DNA of 20,853 bases, taken from Phenylobacterium conjunctum (lineage in GTDB: Bacteria > Pseudomonadota > Alphaproteobacteria > Caulobacterales > Caulobacteraceae). Both the position numbers and the translations under genes were made by a program. Shown piece by piece: positions 20,026 through 20,853 of this stretch (position 1 is the first letter of the stretch; each line of letters starts with the position of its first letter). Where the stretch lies: positions 1 through 20,853 of the forward strand of contig NZ_JBHTLQ010000057.1 of the NCBI RefSeq assembly GCF_042679085.1, in the 5' to 3' direction. The notes beneath the pieces are model-generated. The model did no database searches, was not told the origin of the DNA, and saw nothing but the letters and a program-made list of their open reading frames with translations.

Positions 20026-20611
20026 CCTGCGCCCCGACCTCGGCCAGGGCGCGGGCGAAGAACTTCTTGGCCCGCTCGGACCCGTAGGTCTGGGCCGCCT
20101 TCTTCACGCGTGCGCGGTCGCTGGCGGCCAGGCGCGCCTTGACGCGCTCGAGCACCTCTTCGGCGCTCTCGCCCAGCTGGTCGAGATTGTTGACCAGGTC
20201 GACGAGCAAGAATTCTCGGGTGAGCTTCTTCGGGAAGGCCGGCTTCATGCGGAAGTCATAGGTGCGGCCGCCGAGCGCGAACTTGCCGTGGCGCTTGTGG
20301 TTGTAGACCACGGTCTTGTTGTGCAGCTGGGTCGTGCCGACGCCGAGCGCATTGTAGGCGTTCGGCGAGGCCAGCAGGAACGGGCCGCCCTTCAGGAAGG
20401 TCGACACCAGGGTGTCGTCCTCGGGCGGCGCCTTGCCGAAGGCGGTCTGCTTGGGCGCGTAATACAGGCCGCCGGCGAGCTTGGTCAGCGCGCCGGCCTG
20501 CACGGCTTCCTTGAGGTGGCGATCGACCGCCGTCGACCACTGGGCCAGGTCCGCCCGGCGGTAGGTCTGCCCGGGACGGAGCTTGGCCTTGAACTGGTCG
20601 AACTTGCTCAT
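20015..20611 (-). CDS. abiEi: AbiEi-type antitoxin/regulator (DUF6088-like), 198 aa
   Basis: This is the antitoxin partner and probable autorepressor of AbiEii. The N-terminal winged helix (about residues 12-52, QTYRRADLAQWSTAVDRHLK then GALTKLAGGLYYAP) has the pattern of AbiEi/DUF6088 regulators, in which a wing ends in G-L-Y-Y. The C-terminal part (about 60-198) is a mixed domain rich in Lys/Arg, ending RAKKFFARALAEVG. AbiEi proteins usually repress their operon by binding paired inverted repeats. A long inverted repeat lies just upstream at 20637-20673. The start at 20611 is the only reasonable ATG. A ribosome-binding site is weak (GGAGGCC lies 14 bases upstream). Confidence 0.85.
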   Translation of the reverse strand: MSKFDQFKAKLRPGQTYRRADLAQWSTAVDRHLKEAVQAGALTKLAGGLYYAPKQTAFGKAPPEDDTLVSTFLKGGPFLLASPNAYNALGVGTTQLHNKTVVYNHKRHGKFALGGRTYDFRMKPAFPKKLTREFLLVDLVNNLDQLGESAEEVLERVKARLAASDRARVKKAAQTYGSERAKKFFARALAEVGAQDAS

Positions 20612-20636
20612 GGCTGCAATCTAGGCCTCCGACGCT

Positions 20637-20673
20637 AGTTTGCAAGGAATGTCATTAAAAATCCATGCAAACT
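20637..20673. promoter_or_regulatory. Inverted repeat upstream of abiE operon
   Basis: AGTTTGCA (20637-20644) faces TGCAAACT (20666-20673) across an AT-rich 21-bp spacer, 26-62 bases upstream of the antitoxin ATG. The placement fits an AbiEi operator/promoter; AbiE promoters are known to carry two inverted repeats bound by AbiEi. Confidence 0.65.
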
Positions 20674-20853
20674 GAGGCGACGTTCTGGTCCGCAACGGCG
20701 CGGCTTCAAGGGGGAGAGGAGAGCTTTCCCCTGCGGCCGAGCCAGCGTCTCGTCCGACCCCTTCTGCGGGGACACCCCCAGGCTGTGCCAAAACTCGCCG
20801 GCCGCCCTGGCGTGGACGCCGCATCGAGCCGGCCGTTTAGGCCGACGGTGTCA
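20674..20853. other. Window end, no supported gene
   Basis: A leftward frame enters from about 20850 and ends at 20635, but it lacks a good start, runs through the abiE operator and matches no family I recognise. It may be the remnant of a gene 3' end. No other feature is visible. Confidence 0.35.

Noticed and set aside
20621..20824. Leftward 67-codon frame at the window end
   Set aside because: Overlaps the abiE operator repeat; Arg/Pro/Gly-rich with no family resemblance.
1..20853. Insertion sequences, tRNA/rRNA genes, integrases
   Set aside because: None could be recognised; no transposase motif, terminal inverted repeats with target duplication, or RNA-gene signature was seen by eye.

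Overview
This window reads as part of a high-GC alphaproteobacterial plasmid. By inference the host is Caulobacterales-like or another soil/freshwater alphaproteobacterium. The basis is the RepB-type initiator with iterons, the ParA/ParB pair, the MOBQ-type TraA/MobA, TraG and TrbB transfer proteins, the S26 TraF peptidase, the S/T-R-R motif lipo/Tat-like small protein and the strong G/C third-position use. No rRNA, tRNA, CRISPR array or transposase was seen.

Layout from left to right. (1) 1-1.55 kb: a leftward hipB-hipA operon whose hipA runs off the window, preceded by four palindromes CTTCCCG-NN-CGGGAAG. (2) 1.55-4.9 kb: a leftward 92-aa orphan, a rightward 72-aa orphan, a leftward RES-type toxin with its MbcA/ParS-type antitoxin, and a rightward ssb. 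The 72-aa gene and ssb share a diverged 152-bp leader, the two genes being about 2.3 kb apart. (3) 4.9-9.2 kb: the replication/partition core. An AT-rich repeat segment and five 22-bp iterons precede repA; parA and parB follow. A perfect 16-20 bp palindrome built on ATTGCACCGGTGCAAT occurs four times around par. Iteron copies in inverted orientation occur upstream of parA and, twice, inside the parB coding sequence. (4) 9.2-11.25 kb: a second leftward hipB-hipA operon with two TGATATC-N6-GATATCA operators, bracketed by AGTTGCC-N4-GGCAACT palindromes. (5) 11.3-18.2 kb: the transfer block, with traF, a SleB-like wall hydrolase, a leftward traD-like gene, an R1162/RSF1010-like oriT, the relaxase, the TraG/VirD4 coupling protein and the TrbB/VirB11 ATPase. 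(6) 18.2-20.9 kb: the expected trbC and later genes are absent. In their place are a convergent twin-arginine small protein, a small Xre regulator and a leftward AbiEi-AbiEii toxin-antitoxin pair.

How it fits together: repA/iterons copy the plasmid and parAB segregate it. Four toxin-antitoxin modules (two HipBA, one RES, one AbiE) would penalise plasmid loss. The oriT-relaxase-coupling protein set allows mobilisation, although most mating-pore genes are not in the window. The oriT strand polarity predicts that sequence to the left of oriT (traF, par, rep, ssb) enters the recipient first. Rightward genes there would then have the incoming strand as template, which makes the duplicated leader in front of ssb especially interesting as a possible leading-region control element.
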